NCBI GenBank assembly: GCA_018335555.1
Contig: JAGXST010000099.1
Span: 1-32,333 of the forward strand
Direction: 5' to 3'
DNA from: Actinomycetota bacterium
GTDB lineage: Bacteria; Actinomycetota; Nitriliruptoria; Nitriliruptorales; Nitriliruptoraceae
DNA: 32,333 nucleotides
The notes below the pieces were generated by a model that did no database searches, was not told the DNA's origin, and worked only from the letters and a program-made list of their open reading frames with translations. The translations under genes and the position numbers were made by a program. Numbering within the stretch: the stretch's first letter is position 1; the number at the start of each line of letters is the position of its first letter. Shown in pieces: positions 11,096 to 18,830 of the stretch.

Positions 11096-11101
11096 TAGCG
11101 T
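11096..11101 (+). promoter_or_regulatory. Possible -10 box (TAGCGT) for the acetyltransferase-kinase-regulator operon
   Basis: TAGCGT fits TANNNT and is identical to the boxes found before 13629 and 31287. Transcription starting about seven bases later would give a leader of roughly 45 bases carrying the GAGGAGG ribosome site of the acetyltransferase. It overlaps the possible trpS -10 (TACCTT, 11092-11097, minus strand), so the two directions may compete. No -35 consensus is evident. Confidence 0.35.
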
Positions 11102-11151
11102 TGCCGAGGACGCTGACGACACCCATGCCGAGGCGACGTCGAGGAGGCCGG

Positions 11152-11715
11152 ATGTCGCGCATCACGTTGCCGCCGCTGGTCGATGGGGACCTGCGATTGC
11201 GGCCGCCGAGCGACGTGGACGTGACGGCGATCACGGCGGCCTGCCAGGACCCCGTGATCCAGCGCTTCACCCGGGTGCCGTCGCCCTACACGACCGACGA
11301 CGCCCGAGCGTTCGTTCGCTTCTGCAACGACGGCCTCGCCCGGGGCTCGGGCGTCCACCTGCTCGCGGTCGACCCCGACGACGACCGCCTGCTCGGCGCG
11401 ATCGGACTCGGCATCGACCGCACCGACCACAGCGGCGAGCTCGGCTACTGGGTCGCGCCCGACGAGCGGGGCCGCCGCGTCGCCCTGCGCGGCTGCCGGC
11501 TGCTGCTGACCGTCGCGTTCGGTCCGCTCGAGCTCGCCTACGTCGGCCTCCACGCTGCCGCCACCAACACGGCGTCGAACGCCCTGGCGCGTCGCCTGGG
11601 ATTCACCCACGAGGGGACCCTGCGCTCGGCGATGCTCGACGGGCCGTCAGGCGACCGGACGGCACCGCGGTGCGATGCCAACGTCTGGGGACTGCTGCCG
11701 GGCGAGTGGCAGTGA
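11152..11715 (+). CDS. GNAT-family N-acetyltransferase (RimJ/RimL-like)
   Basis: A 187-residue protein with the RimJ/RimL-type GNAT layout: LRLRPPSDVDVTAITAAC at the N-terminus, a central strand GELGYWVAPDERGRRVA whose ERGRRVA part matches the acetyl-CoA pyrophosphate loop, and ALARRLGFTHEGTLRSA near the end. This group acetylates amino groups on proteins or small molecules; the target is unknown. The ATG at 11152 is decided by the strong ribosome site GAGGAGG five bases upstream. Earlier in-frame starts lie across the trpS promoter. Its stop overlaps the start of the histidine kinase gene by four bases (GTGA), so the two are probably translated together. Confidence 0.85.
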   Translation: MSRITLPPLVDGDLRLRPPSDVDVTAITAACQDPVIQRFTRVPSPYTTDDARAFVRFCNDGLARGSGVHLLAVDPDDDRLLGAIGLGIDRTDHSGELGYWVAPDERGRRVALRGCRLLLTVAFGPLELAYVGLHAAATNTASNALARRLGFTHEGTLRSAMLDGPSGDRTAPRCDANVWGLLPGEWQ

Positions 11716-12887
11716 GCGGCGCGACGAGTGCCCCTGACAGGAGCGCAGCCACCACGGCGTGGCTCGACGCACTGTGCGATTGGACCGGCGCGAGCCGATG
11801 GGCACTCGCTCAGCAACGGCAAGAGCGCTGGCACGTGAGGTCGAGAGCCAACTCGCTGCGTGACGGGGCCCTGGCCCAGGTCGCCGAGGAGATCCTCGGC
11901 GCGGCCGCGCCTGCACCGCGGCTGTTCGCGGTCGACGATCTCGGCGACTCCGGCGCTCGGTTGCAGGCCGCCGGAGTCTCGCGCCTGCTGGCGCTGCCCG
12001 CCGGCGGTGGGGCCTGGCTGTTCCTCGAGTCGCCCGACCTCGAGAGCGCGCTCGACCTCGTCCAGGTCAGCACCGAGTGGCCTCGTCTCGACATCGCCGC
12101 GCTGCTCGCGGCCGAGGACGTCGCCGCGGACATGCAGGACCTGATCGCGTGGTGGTTGGCCGACGAGCGTGCGACGGTCCGCATGCGCACCAGCCGGGGT
12201 TCGTTGCTCGCCAACCAGTTGCACATGGCGATCGAGGCCCTGCAGACCACCGGTGACGAGTCACGCCGCAACGCGCTGCTGCGCGAACGCGCCCGCATCG
12301 CCTCGGTGATCCACGAGGGGATCACGCAGGTGCTCACCAACGTCGCCATCCAGCTCGAGGTGCTGGGACACCACGCCGACGAGCCTGCGGCGGTACGCAA
12401 CATGGTCGGTGCCAGCCGCTCCGCCGTCCTGCAGGCCCTCGAGTCGTTGCGAACGGCCATCCTCGACCTGACGCCGCCGTCCGAGGAGTGGACCGACCTC
12501 GTCGTCGGTCTCCAAGGCTTCGTGGTCGACTTCGCCGCCCAGTGGGGCATCGAGTGCCGCCTCGAGATCCTCGGTACGCCGCGCGAGATCGCGAGCGAGG
12601 TGGTGTCGCTGGCATTCGGGTTCGTGCAGGAAGGTCTCACCAACGTGCGCAAGCATGCCAGGATCGAACACGCGGATGTCCAACTGTCGTTCGGACCCGG
12701 CGTCGTCTCGATCGAGGTCCGCGACGCCGGGGGCGGCCTGTCGGAGGCTGACGTGGACCACACGGACCTGCGTCGACACCAGGGACTGGCCATCCTGGCC
12801 TCCCGCATCCGACTGCTCAACGGGCGCTTCCACGTCGAGTCACCGGCCGAGGGCGGCGTCTGCGTCCGCATGGTCGTGCCCGCATGA
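11712..12887 (+). CDS. Soluble NarL-type sensor histidine kinase
   Basis: A 391-residue kinase without membrane segments. Residues 1 to about 140 look GAF-like but are not firmly assignable. A helical linker leads to a HisKA_3 dimerisation domain with the probable phospho-acceptor H201 in RIASVIHEGITQVL. A HATPase domain follows, with N-box QEGLTNVRKHA (N311), G1-box VRDAGGGL and later GLAILASRI. It should autophosphorylate and pass phosphate to the overlapping response regulator (ATGA overlap at 12884). The signal is presumably intracellular. The GTG at 11712 overlaps the acetyltransferase stop, and the much longer open frame upstream belongs to other genes' shadows. Its place directly before the exopolysaccharide-like operon suggests, but does not prove, control of that operon. 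Confidence 0.88.
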   Translation: MSGATSAPDRSAATTAWLDALCDWTGASRWALAQQRQERWHVRSRANSLRDGALAQVAEEILGAAAPAPRLFAVDDLGDSGARLQAAGVSRLLALPAGGGAWLFLESPDLESALDLVQVSTEWPRLDIAALLAAEDVAADMQDLIAWWLADERATVRMRTSRGSLLANQLHMAIEALQTTGDESRRNALLRERARIASVIHEGITQVLTNVAIQLEVLGHHADEPAAVRNMVGASRSAVLQALESLRTAILDLTPPSEEWTDLVVGLQGFVVDFAAQWGIECRLEILGTPREIASEVVSLAFGFVQEGLTNVRKHARIEHADVQLSFGPGVVSIEVRDAGGGLSEADVDHTDLRRHQGLAILASRIRLLNGRFHVESPAEGGVCVRMVVPA

Positions 12888-13525
12888 GCGCGATCCGGGT
12901 GATGCTCGTCGACGACCACGAGATGGTCCGTCAGGGCCTGCGACTGCTGCTCGAGAGCGTCCTGCACTACGAGGTCGTGGAGGCGTCATCGGGACCGCAC
13001 GCCCTGGCCCTGCTCACCGAGACGACCGTCGACGCGGTGTTGCTCGACGCCCGCATGCCGGAGCACGACGGCATCTGGACCCTGCAGCGCATCCGGGCCG
13101 AACGACCGGAACTCCCCGTGCTGATGCTCTCGACCTACGACACCGCCGACTACGTCGAGGGTGCCCTCGACAACGGCGCCGCCGGCTATCTGTTGAAGGA
13201 TGCCAGCAGCCAGCAGGTCGGGGAGGCCGTGGCGACCGCGCTGGAGGGACGCGGGGTCTACCTGCACCCCCAGGTCGCCCAGCGGCTCCTCGGCCGCCGC
13301 GGGGGCTCGCCCGGCCACACGATTCCGCTCTCCACGCGCGAGCAGGAGATCCTCGAACTGCTCGTCGGTGGGCGGTCGACCGAGGACATCGGCCTGGCGC
13401 TCCACCTGGCCACGGCGACGGTGAAGAGCCACCTGACCTCGATCTTCCGCAAGCTGCGCGTCACCAACCGCACGCAGGCCGTCGCGAAGGCGCTGCAGGA
13501 CGGACTGGTGCGAGGGGGCCGCTGA
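12884..13525 (+). CDS. LuxR/NarL-family response regulator
   Basis: A 213-residue two-domain regulator. The receiver domain has the acidic pair D10-D11, the phosphorylation site D55 in VLLDARMPEHDG, and the conserved Lys in GYLLKDAS. The C-terminal LuxR helix-turn-helix reads LSTREQEILELLVGG, then TATVKSHLTSIFRKL. All receiver residues are intact, so normal phospho-activation by the overlapping kinase is expected. It is a DNA-binding transcription factor. The closest plausible targets are its own operon and the promoter about 90 bases downstream. A 12-base perfect palindrome, CGACCCGGGTCG (13558-13569), lies in that gap and could be looked at as an operator, though such palindromes are not rare in GC-rich DNA. 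Confidence 0.93.
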   Translation: MSAIRVMLVDDHEMVRQGLRLLLESVLHYEVVEASSGPHALALLTETTVDAVLLDARMPEHDGIWTLQRIRAERPELPVLMLSTYDTADYVEGALDNGAAGYLLKDASSQQVGEAVATALEGRGVYLHPQVAQRLLGRRGGSPGHTIPLSTREQEILELLVGGRSTEDIGLALHLATATVKSHLTSIFRKLRVTNRTQAVAKALQDGLVRGGR

Positions 13526-13615
13526 CCGGGCCACGACGGCGTGGGCACAACGGGCTACGACCCGGGTCGCATGGACTACCGACCGACGCCGGATGGTGCA
13601 GAACGGCCGATCGCG

Positions 13616-13621
13616 TAGCGT
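13616..13621 (+). promoter_or_regulatory. Probable -10 box and leaderless start for the polysaccharide operon
   Basis: TAGCGT (TANNNT) ends seven bases before the GTG at 13629, placing the expected transcription start on or next to the start codon. There is no ribosome site before this GTG. This is the layout of leaderless actinobacterial genes and would make it the main promoter for the 16.5-kb chain of genes that follows. Confidence 0.45.
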
Positions 13622-13628
13622 TGGCAAC

Positions 13629-14021
13629 GTGAAGTTCGGGGCCCCTGTCAACCTCCGCATCGCCGTGGCCGATTCGGTGACGGCTGCGAGAACATCGCTG
13701 CGGCAGGTCGTCGAGGGTCCGTTGGGGTGGCAGGTCGTCGGTGAAGCGGCCGACGGGTTCGAGGCCGTACGGGTTGCCCGCGCAACCGCGGCCGACGTTC
13801 TGCTCGTGGAGTGCACCATCGGAGGACTACCGCTGAGCGACATCCGGGCCCTGCTGGCGTCGAGCCACACCGTGGTGGTCGGCCTGCTCGACCGTCCCGA
13901 GCAGCACGCGGCGCAGACCGGACCATCGACGCTCAAGACGGTCCCAGCCGACGCCCTGCGCACCCGGATCCTCGCCGCGGTGGAGGAGCGGTGGCACCTC
14001 GGCGGGGTGGTCGGGACATGA
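13629..14021 (+). CDS. Pseudo-receiver (response-regulator-like) protein with Glu at the phosphosite
   Basis: A 130-residue protein with the alternating pattern of a CheY-like receiver: NLRIAVADS, then GWQVVGEAADGFEAVRVA, then ADVLLVECTIGGLPLSDIRALL. At the place where receivers carry the phospho-accepting Asp (VLLxD) it has E61. The acidic pair at the end of strand one is reduced to A14-D15, and a Lys (K103) may match the conserved one. It therefore probably cannot be phosphorylated, and Glu may imitate the active state. There is no output domain. GTG 13629 is preferred for its leaderless promoter; ATG 13593 would add 12 residues. Its stop overlaps the start of the HEAT-repeat gene (ATGA), so it may act as a partner or adaptor for that protein. 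Confidence 0.65.
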   Translation: MKFGAPVNLRIAVADSVTAARTSLRQVVEGPLGWQVVGEAADGFEAVRVARATAADVLLVECTIGGLPLSDIRALLASSHTVVVGLLDRPEQHAAQTGPSTLKTVPADALRTRILAAVEERWHLGGVVGT

Positions 14022-16882
14022 GCGAGGTCGCCTCGGTCGGGCCGGCCGACGAGCCGACCACGCGGCCCCGCCGCGTCGAACTCGCCAAGCAGGGCCGCGG
14101 TCGCCGTCGTGCGCGTCCCTCGCCGGCCGAGCCCACGGCCGTGAGCGCGGGCAACGTGGGATTCGTGGCCGGCCTGCTCGGGTTCCTCGAGGACCCGGTT
14201 GCGCCCGCACGCCAGGACACGCGGCCCGAACCGAACGACGCGACGGCCCCGTCGGCGCCCGCGGTTGCGATCGAGTCCCCGTCCTCCGAACCACCGGCCG
14301 TCCCCCCTCCGCCGGCGCGCCCGGACGGGACCGACGGCATCGACGCACCGGCGGCGGTCGTTGAACCGGTGTGGGACTGGGCTGCACGGGGCGAGGACGT
14401 GGATCCGCGTCCGGACGACCCGCCGGGCAGGCAGCCGACCGCGCCCGACCACGACCTCGTCCTCGAGTTGACCTCGTTCGATCCACAACGCCGCCGCGAC
14501 GCGCTGCGGCGCATGCTCGGCGAGAGGCTGACCGGCGCCACCGCCACGGCTGCCGCGGTGGCGCTGCGCGACCCCGAGCCGGACATCCGGCATCTCGCGC
14601 TGCAACTGTTCGAGCACGCCCCTCAACTCCTACCGCTCGACTCCCTCGAAGCACTCGCCTTCGACACCGACGCGGCCGTGCGCCTGCGAGCCGCGGCGCT
14701 CGCGGGGCGGATCGACGATCCCGACGTCGTCCTACACCTGGCCGACCGACTGCTCACCGAGCGTGACGACGCCGTGCTCGAAACGGTGCTGGCCTCGGTC
14801 ATCGGCGTCAGCCGATCCGTCGGCCTCGGCGAGACACACGTCGACGGCCTGTGCCGCGCGATCGGCCAGGTCGCCGTGAGCCACCTCGGTGCACTGCGGT
14901 CCGGTCTGCAGACCCTGGCGGCCAGCCTCGACGCCGGAGACCTGCTCCATCGACTGGGCAGCCACGACCCCGACCTGCGCGCCGGCGCTGCCGTACTCGC
15001 CTTCGAGTCCGGAACCGACACGGCCCTGGCTGCCGTCGCCCGGCTGTCGACCGACGGCCACCCCACGGCACGCCGCTATGCGAACGCGGCCGTCGCGGCC
15101 AGCCGCGCGCCCGCCGACGTTGCACCGACCACTGCGCCGGCCGGTAGCAGCACCGACCTACCCCAGGCCCGGGGCGAGACCAGACGCTCGGAACGCGCGG
15201 CCCCCGGCGAGGCCGAGCTGACCATGCTCCCCGGGCTCGTCGCGGCACTCGGCGATCCCGACCCCGCGATCCGCGACCAGGCGGGCGCCTCCCTGGCTGG
15301 CATCGACCGCGACAAGCTGCTCGCGTGGATGTGGACCCAGTCACGGCACGCGGACGCGGCCGAGCTGGAACGACTCATCGACGCAGCCGGTCGCCTCGAG
15401 GCGGCCGAGATCGGCGAGCCGCTCGCCCGCGCCGTCCTGCGCGTCCGCAGTGCCGGCGACTCCGTGACGTTGGAACTCGCTGCCCGCTCCTTCGAGCCGT
15501 TGGCCACGGTGGCCAGTCGCTGGCAGGGATCGGACAACCCGGCCGACCGTGTGCGGGCGGTCGAGCTGTGGACGGTGCTGGCCTCGGCCGGTCCGGCGCC
15601 GCTGCTCGATCTCCTGGACGACTCGAACGCCAACGTCCGACTCGCTGCGGTCGCCGCCGTCGTCGAGACCGGATCCGACGCCCCGACCGTCGAGCGCCTG
15701 CTCGACCTGATCGAGCGCGACAGTTCGTTGCGCGTCCGGCAGGCGGCGCTGGCGGCACTGCACGCGTCGAGCCCCGCCGAACGCGTGACCGCCGTTCGGA
15801 TCGCCCTCTCCACCCCGCATCCCGACTTGCGCCGCGCAAGCCTGGACCTGCTCGGGGGCGAGACGGACGACGAGTTCCACCTGCTCACGGCGGCACTCGC
15901 CGATCCCGACGGCGGCGTGGCGCAGCGGGCCGCTGCGGTGCTGATGGAGCGGCCTCGCCCCGAGACGTTGGCGGTGCTGTGGAGTCAGCTGCGCACCGCT
16001 TCGGGAGCGAGCCGGGTGCTCCTGCTCGACGTCCTGCGCAACCTCGACGCGGCGGCGTTGCGGCGGCTGGGCACGCAGGCAGCCTCCCATCCGGATCCCG
16101 GCGAACGCATCGTCGGCGTCACGGCCCTTGCCGCGCTCGGCGACGAGCGGGAAGTGTCCCGCCTCGTGGACGCGCTGGGCGACCCGACGCCGGCCGTCCG
16201 CCTCGCCGCGCTCGAGGCGCTGGGCTCTCACGCCGGCGTGACCGCGCTGGCGCCCGTGCTCGCCGCCCTGCGCGACCCGGAACCCAGCGTGCGTGCGTCC
16301 GCCGTGCGCGTGCTGGCCGACTTCGAGGACGACGCGGCGATCCCGCACGTCGTCGGGGCGCTGGACGACCCCGCACCGCTCGTTCGCGACGCGGTGGTCG
16401 AGGTGCTCGGCAGACACGGCTCCCCCCAGGTCGCCGCGCTGCTGCTCGGCCACCTCGACCGACCCGCACACCAGACCACCGTCGCGCAACTGCTCGCCAG
16501 GATGGGGCCGGCGGCCACCGAGGCGCTCCTGGCCCGGATACCCGATGCCGACCGTACCCAGCGCATCGTCCTGCTCCAGGCACTGCGTGCCGCCGGGATC
16601 ACCGACCGCCTCACCGGCGAGCTGCAGGCACCCGCCCCGGACGTGCGCCTGCGGGCGCTCGAGCTGCTGGCACTGCTGCATCACACCGAGGCCGCCGACT
16701 CGATCGCGGACCGGCTGACCGATCCCGACGCCCGGGTCCGGGCACTGGCCGCCACGATTCTGGGCGACTTCGGGGACGACCGGGCCATCGACTGTCTGCG
16801 GGCCGCGTTCGGCAGCGATCCGGACATGGAGGTGGTCGCGGCCGTCGAACGCGCTTTCCGGCAGTTGGTGACCGATGAATGA
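14018..16882 (+). CDS. Large HEAT-repeat scaffold protein
   Basis: A 954-residue protein. Residues 1 to about 145 are basic, then Pro/Ala/Asp-rich and probably disordered, apart from a short hydrophobic patch GNVGFVAGLLGFLED at about 44-58. From about 148 to the end the sequence is a series of helical HEAT-type repeats of about 30 residues with the pattern LxDPxxxVRxxAxxxLxxxG, for example LRDPEPSVRASAVRVLADF and LGDPTPAVRLAALEALGSH. A Pro/Ala/Ser linker at about 365-400 splits the solenoid. There is no signal peptide or enzyme motif, so a cytosolic protein-protein platform is likely. It overlaps pelF by eight bases, and PelF itself ends in a similar repeat. In known Pel systems TPR-containing PelE has a scaffold role at the membrane; a similar role here is inference. 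Confidence 0.85.
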   Translation: MSEVASVGPADEPTTRPRRVELAKQGRGRRRARPSPAEPTAVSAGNVGFVAGLLGFLEDPVAPARQDTRPEPNDATAPSAPAVAIESPSSEPPAVPPPPARPDGTDGIDAPAAVVEPVWDWAARGEDVDPRPDDPPGRQPTAPDHDLVLELTSFDPQRRRDALRRMLGERLTGATATAAAVALRDPEPDIRHLALQLFEHAPQLLPLDSLEALAFDTDAAVRLRAAALAGRIDDPDVVLHLADRLLTERDDAVLETVLASVIGVSRSVGLGETHVDGLCRAIGQVAVSHLGALRSGLQTLAASLDAGDLLHRLGSHDPDLRAGAAVLAFESGTDTALAAVARLSTDGHPTARRYANAAVAASRAPADVAPTTAPAGSSTDLPQARGETRRSERAAPGEAELTMLPGLVAALGDPDPAIRDQAGASLAGIDRDKLLAWMWTQSRHADAAELERLIDAAGRLEAAEIGEPLARAVLRVRSAGDSVTLELAARSFEPLATVASRWQGSDNPADRVRAVELWTVLASAGPAPLLDLLDDSNANVRLAAVAAVVETGSDAPTVERLLDLIERDSSLRVRQAALAALHASSPAERVTAVRIALSTPHPDLRRASLDLLGGETDDEFHLLTAALADPDGGVAQRAAAVLMERPRPETLAVLWSQLRTASGASRVLLLDVLRNLDAAALRRLGTQAASHPDPGERIVGVTALAALGDEREVSRLVDALGDPTPAVRLAALEALGSHAGVTALAPVLAALRDPEPSVRASAVRVLADFEDDAAIPHVVGALDDPAPLVRDAVVEVLGRHGSPQVAALLLGHLDRPAHQTTVAQLLARMGPAATEALLARIPDADRTQRIVLLQALRAAGITDRLTGELQAPAPDVRLRALELLALLHHTEAADSIADRLTDPDARVRALAATILGDFGDDRAIDCLRAAFGSDPDMEVVAAVERAFRQLVTDE

Positions 16883-18830
16883 GCGCGAGCTGCGTTCGGC
16901 CGCGGCAACACCGCGACGCACGCGGGTCCTGCTGACGACCGAGGGCACCTATCCCCACACGATCGGCGGCGTCTCGACGTGGTGCCAGAACCTGGTCGAG
17001 TCGCTCGGCGAGATCGACTTCACGGTCTTCGCGCACATGACCAGCCCGTTCGTCCCCGAGGCCTACGAGCGACCCGCCAACGTCGAGCTCGTCGGGGTCC
17101 CGATCTGGGGCGTCGAGGAGCCGGCCGAGTTCAACCCCAAGCTGTCCCCCCGCCGGGTCATCGTGCTCTCCGCGATGATGGACGAACCCACCGCACGCCG
17201 CTGGTTCTGCCCCCTGCTGCGCGAGATGCTCGAGATGCTGCACTACCCGCAGCGCTTCGACGCCGAGCGCTTCGGGGCCATCGTCGAGTCGATGTACGAC
17301 TACTTCCGCGACCACGACTACCGCGGGACGTTCCGCACCCGGGCCGTTTGGGAGACCTGCCGCGACACCTGGCTGGAGGCCTGCGGCGTGGATCCCGACG
17401 ACGACGACCCCGACGCCGATTTCGACCCGGAGGCGAACCCGAACCCGCACGAGATCGTCCGCCGCCTCGGGCAGCTCCGTCGGCCCCAGCCCGCCGACGA
17501 CGAAGAACTGAAGCGGACACATCGGCTACCGCGGTTGTTCGAGGCGACCGAGGCGATGCGACTCGTCTACCGCCTGCTGACCCCGCTCAACTACGACCTG
17601 CCGGAGGCCGACCTCGTCCATGCGACGGCCGCGTCCTTCTGTGGGCTGGCCGGCATCGTCAAGCGGCGTCGGGACGGCACGCCCCTGCTCGTGACCGAGC
17701 ACGGCGTGTTCATGCGCGAGCAGATGCTCTACCTCGGTCGCGTCCGCTTCCCGTTCCACCTGCGCAAGTTCTTCATCCAGTTCGTTTCCGCCGTCTCTCG
17801 CGCCGTGTATCACCACGCCGACCAGGTCAGTCCGGTCTGCGCCTACAACGCCCGCTGGGAGGTGAAGAACGGGGCCCACCCGGACCGGATCCGCGTCATC
17901 TACAACGGCGTCGAGGAGGATCGGTTCCGCCCGATGGTGGTCGAACGGCCGGCCGCGCCGACGGTGGTCATGGTCTCGCGCGTCGATGCCCTCAAGGATC
18001 TGGAGACGGCACTGCGTGTCGCGGCCCGGGTGCGCGAACGGGTGCCAGAGGTCCGGTTCCTGCACTACGGGCCCGAACCCGACGCCGCCTACGCGACCCG
18101 GTGCCGAGAGCTGTGGCGGGAACTAGGACTCGAGACGACCTTCGAGTGGCGTGGCATGACGAACGACGCCGCGGCCGCGTACAACCAGGGCGACGTCGTG
18201 CTGCTCACGTCGATCTCCGAGGCGTTCCCGTACACGGTGATCGAGGGCATGATGTGCGGCCGCCCGGTCGTCTCGACCAACGTCGGTGGGGTGCCCGAAG
18301 CGATCGGCGAACTCGGAGCCACCGCGAGGATCCGCGATGTCGACGGCCTCGCGCGAGGGGTCGAGTGGCTGCTCCGCCTCGACGCCGGGGACCGCGAACA
18401 ACTGCAGCGCTCCTGTCGCGAGCGCACCGTGCGCCTGTTCACCCAGGCGGCGTCGATCGCGGAGTACCGCATCGCGTACGACGAGTTGATCCGGCAGGCG
18501 CGGATACCGGGGACCACGCCGCTCGTGGCGTCGGCGTCGGCGGCGACGCCGACGGCCGTCCCGCCACCCTTGCCCCTCCCGACCTCGACGGTCGCGACAC
18601 GGACGCTCGTGCGTGTGCCGGCGACCGCCGACGAGGTCCGCCTCGGCCTCGGCGCGCCACTCCCCGAAGCTCGCCTCGCGGCGGTCGCAGCGGCCGGCGA
18701 TCACCTCGAGCAGGTCGAGGCCATCCGGCGGCTGACCCAACTGCTGCGCACCGACCCCGACACCCGCGTCCGCCTCGAGGTGGGCGTGGCGCTGCGGACC
18801 CTGATCGGACTGCAGCAGGAAGCCGGCTGA
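16875..18830 (+). CDS. pelF: PelF-type glycosyltransferase with HEAT-like C-terminal tail
   Basis: A 651-residue GT4 glycosyltransferase of the PelF group. The N-terminal domain (DUF3492 type) has the hallmark TTEGTYPHTIGGVSTW at 21-36. The C-terminal donor-sugar domain runs from about 330 to 540, with YNGVEEDRF, VSRVDALKD and the EX7E motif E449-E457 in EAFPYTVIEGM followed by GRPVVSTNVGGVPEAI. PelF is cytosolic and polymerises UDP-sugars in the Pel exopolysaccharide pathway. Two features are unusual: an acidic insert at 171-190 (DPDDDDPDADFDPE), and an extra tail from 545. The tail is an Ala/Pro linker followed by one or two HEAT-like helices (about 585-646) resembling the protein encoded just upstream. 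Ordinary PelF is about 500 residues. The ATG at 16875 overlaps the HEAT gene, and the stop overlaps pelG by one base (TGATG). Confidence 0.85.
   Translation: MNERELRSAAATPRRTRVLLTTEGTYPHTIGGVSTWCQNLVESLGEIDFTVFAHMTSPFVPEAYERPANVELVGVPIWGVEEPAEFNPKLSPRRVIVLSAMMDEPTARRWFCPLLREMLEMLHYPQRFDAERFGAIVESMYDYFRDHDYRGTFRTRAVWETCRDTWLEACGVDPDDDDPDADFDPEANPNPHEIVRRLGQLRRPQPADDEELKRTHRLPRLFEATEAMRLVYRLLTPLNYDLPEADLVHATAASFCGLAGIVKRRRDGTPLLVTEHGVFMREQMLYLGRVRFPFHLRKFFIQFVSAVSRAVYHHADQVSPVCAYNARWEVKNGAHPDRIRVIYNGVEEDRFRPMVVERPAAPTVVMVSRVDALKDLETALRVAARVRERVPEVRFLHYGPEPDAAYATRCRELWRELGLETTFEWRGMTNDAAAAYNQGDVVLLTSISEAFPYTVIEGMMCGRPVVSTNVGGVPEAIGELGATARIRDVDGLARGVEWLLRLDAGDREQLQRSCRERTVRLFTQAASIAEYRIAYDELIRQARIPGTTPLVASASAATPTAVPPPLPLPTSTVATRTLVRVPATADEVRLGLGAPLPEARLAAVAAAGDHLEQVEAIRRLTQLLRTDPDTRVRLEVGVALRTLIGLQQEAG

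Noticed and set aside
11049-11270. Upstream extension of trpS
   Set aside because: It runs antisense into the acetyltransferase gene; TrpS homology begins at GTG 11048 with AGGA upstream.
13531-13544. Small hairpin CCACG/CGTGG after the response regulator
   Set aside because: Only five pairs and no T-run; too weak to call a terminator.
13558-13569. 12-base palindrome CGACCCGGGTCG as a defined operator
   Set aside because: Perfect 12-base palindromes are expected several times by chance in 32 kb of GC-rich DNA; kept only as a remark in the regulator entry.
14018-16882. HEAT-repeat gene as a DNA repeat array
   Set aside because: The repetition is at protein level (about 30 residues, degenerate); no near-identical DNA units are seen.
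16979-18829. Plus-strand open frame running into pelG and suggesting a 1151-residue fusion
   Set aside because: This part is an alternative frame of pelF with Arg-rich nonsense; pelG starts at the ATG at 18830.
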